Shown one piece after another: positions 6,695 to 6,746 of a stretch of 6,746 bases of DNA (its first letter is position 1; each line of letters begins with the position of its first letter). The position numbers were made by a program, and so were the translations under genes. Under the pieces are notes generated by a model. It was not told the origin of the DNA. It searched no databases and worked only from the letters and a program-made list of their open reading frames with translations. The DNA lies in contig JAJRUC010000377.1 in the NCBI GenBank assembly GCA_024278015.1, positions 1 through 6,746 of the forward strand. Direction: 5' to 3'. This stretch comes from Chloroflexota bacterium. Its GTDB lineage: Bacteria > Chloroflexota > Anaerolineae > 4572-78.

Positions 6695-6746
6695 AGTAAT
6701 TCTGATTCTCAACCGTGTCATAACAATTTGCCGACCAATGGCCTGC

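Larger units (their letters stand above)
6266..6746. other. Right-hand region without a convincing large gene, rich in palindromes
   Basis: About 480 bases upstream of the kinase show no convincing long gene. They hold the kinase promoter, palindromes at 6358-6385, 6562-6589 and 6622-6657, two copies of a 20-base direct repeat (6469-6488 and 6675-6694) and a possible small transcription unit (6415-6596). The final 50 bases (6697-6746) show nothing I can identify. The only longer open frame (minus, 6467-6721) runs straight through two palindromes and is not credible as a protein. Confidence 0.7.

Noticed and set aside
6467..6721. 84-codon open frame on the minus strand
   Set aside because: It runs through two palindromes and both direct repeats, has biased residues dictated by the repeats, and shows no recognisable family or ribosome site.

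Overview
The window is a piece of a bacterial chromosome with moderately GC-rich coding DNA. It holds two large genes that end facing each other, plus a right-hand non-coding stretch rich in palindromes. Dispersed GTAGGGGC-headed palindromes, a very large multi-PAS hybrid kinase and a short UvrD-like helicase together remind me of Chloroflexota (Anaerolineae-like) genomes. This is an impression from memory. No rRNA or universal marker gene is present to settle the taxonomy.

Layout: (1) 1-1701, plus strand, is the C-terminal part of a UvrD/Rep-type superfamily 1 DNA helicase; its start and Walker A motif lie off the left edge. (2) 1702-1801 is a convergent intergenic region with two adjacent hairpins and no poly-T tract. 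(3) 1802-6265, minus strand, is a complete 1487-residue membrane-bound hybrid sensor histidine kinase. Its order is TM, dCACHE-like periplasmic domain, TM, HAMP, PAS, a long PAS variant, PAS, GAF, PAS, HisKA, HATPase and REC. (4) 6266-6746 is about 480 bases without a convincing large gene. It contains a likely kinase promoter, three GGGGC-type palindromes, a 20-base direct repeat and a possible miniature transcription unit on the plus strand: promoter-like boxes, a 31-codon ORF and a perfect palindrome followed by five T.

The helicase and the kinase do not look functionally linked. They are convergent and so not one operon. The kinase has no response regulator or Hpt partner in the window, so its phosphorelay partners must be encoded elsewhere. 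I see no clear new defence or mobile system. The most intriguing parts are the palindrome family flanking the kinase and the possible small RNA or small protein at about 6415-6596.
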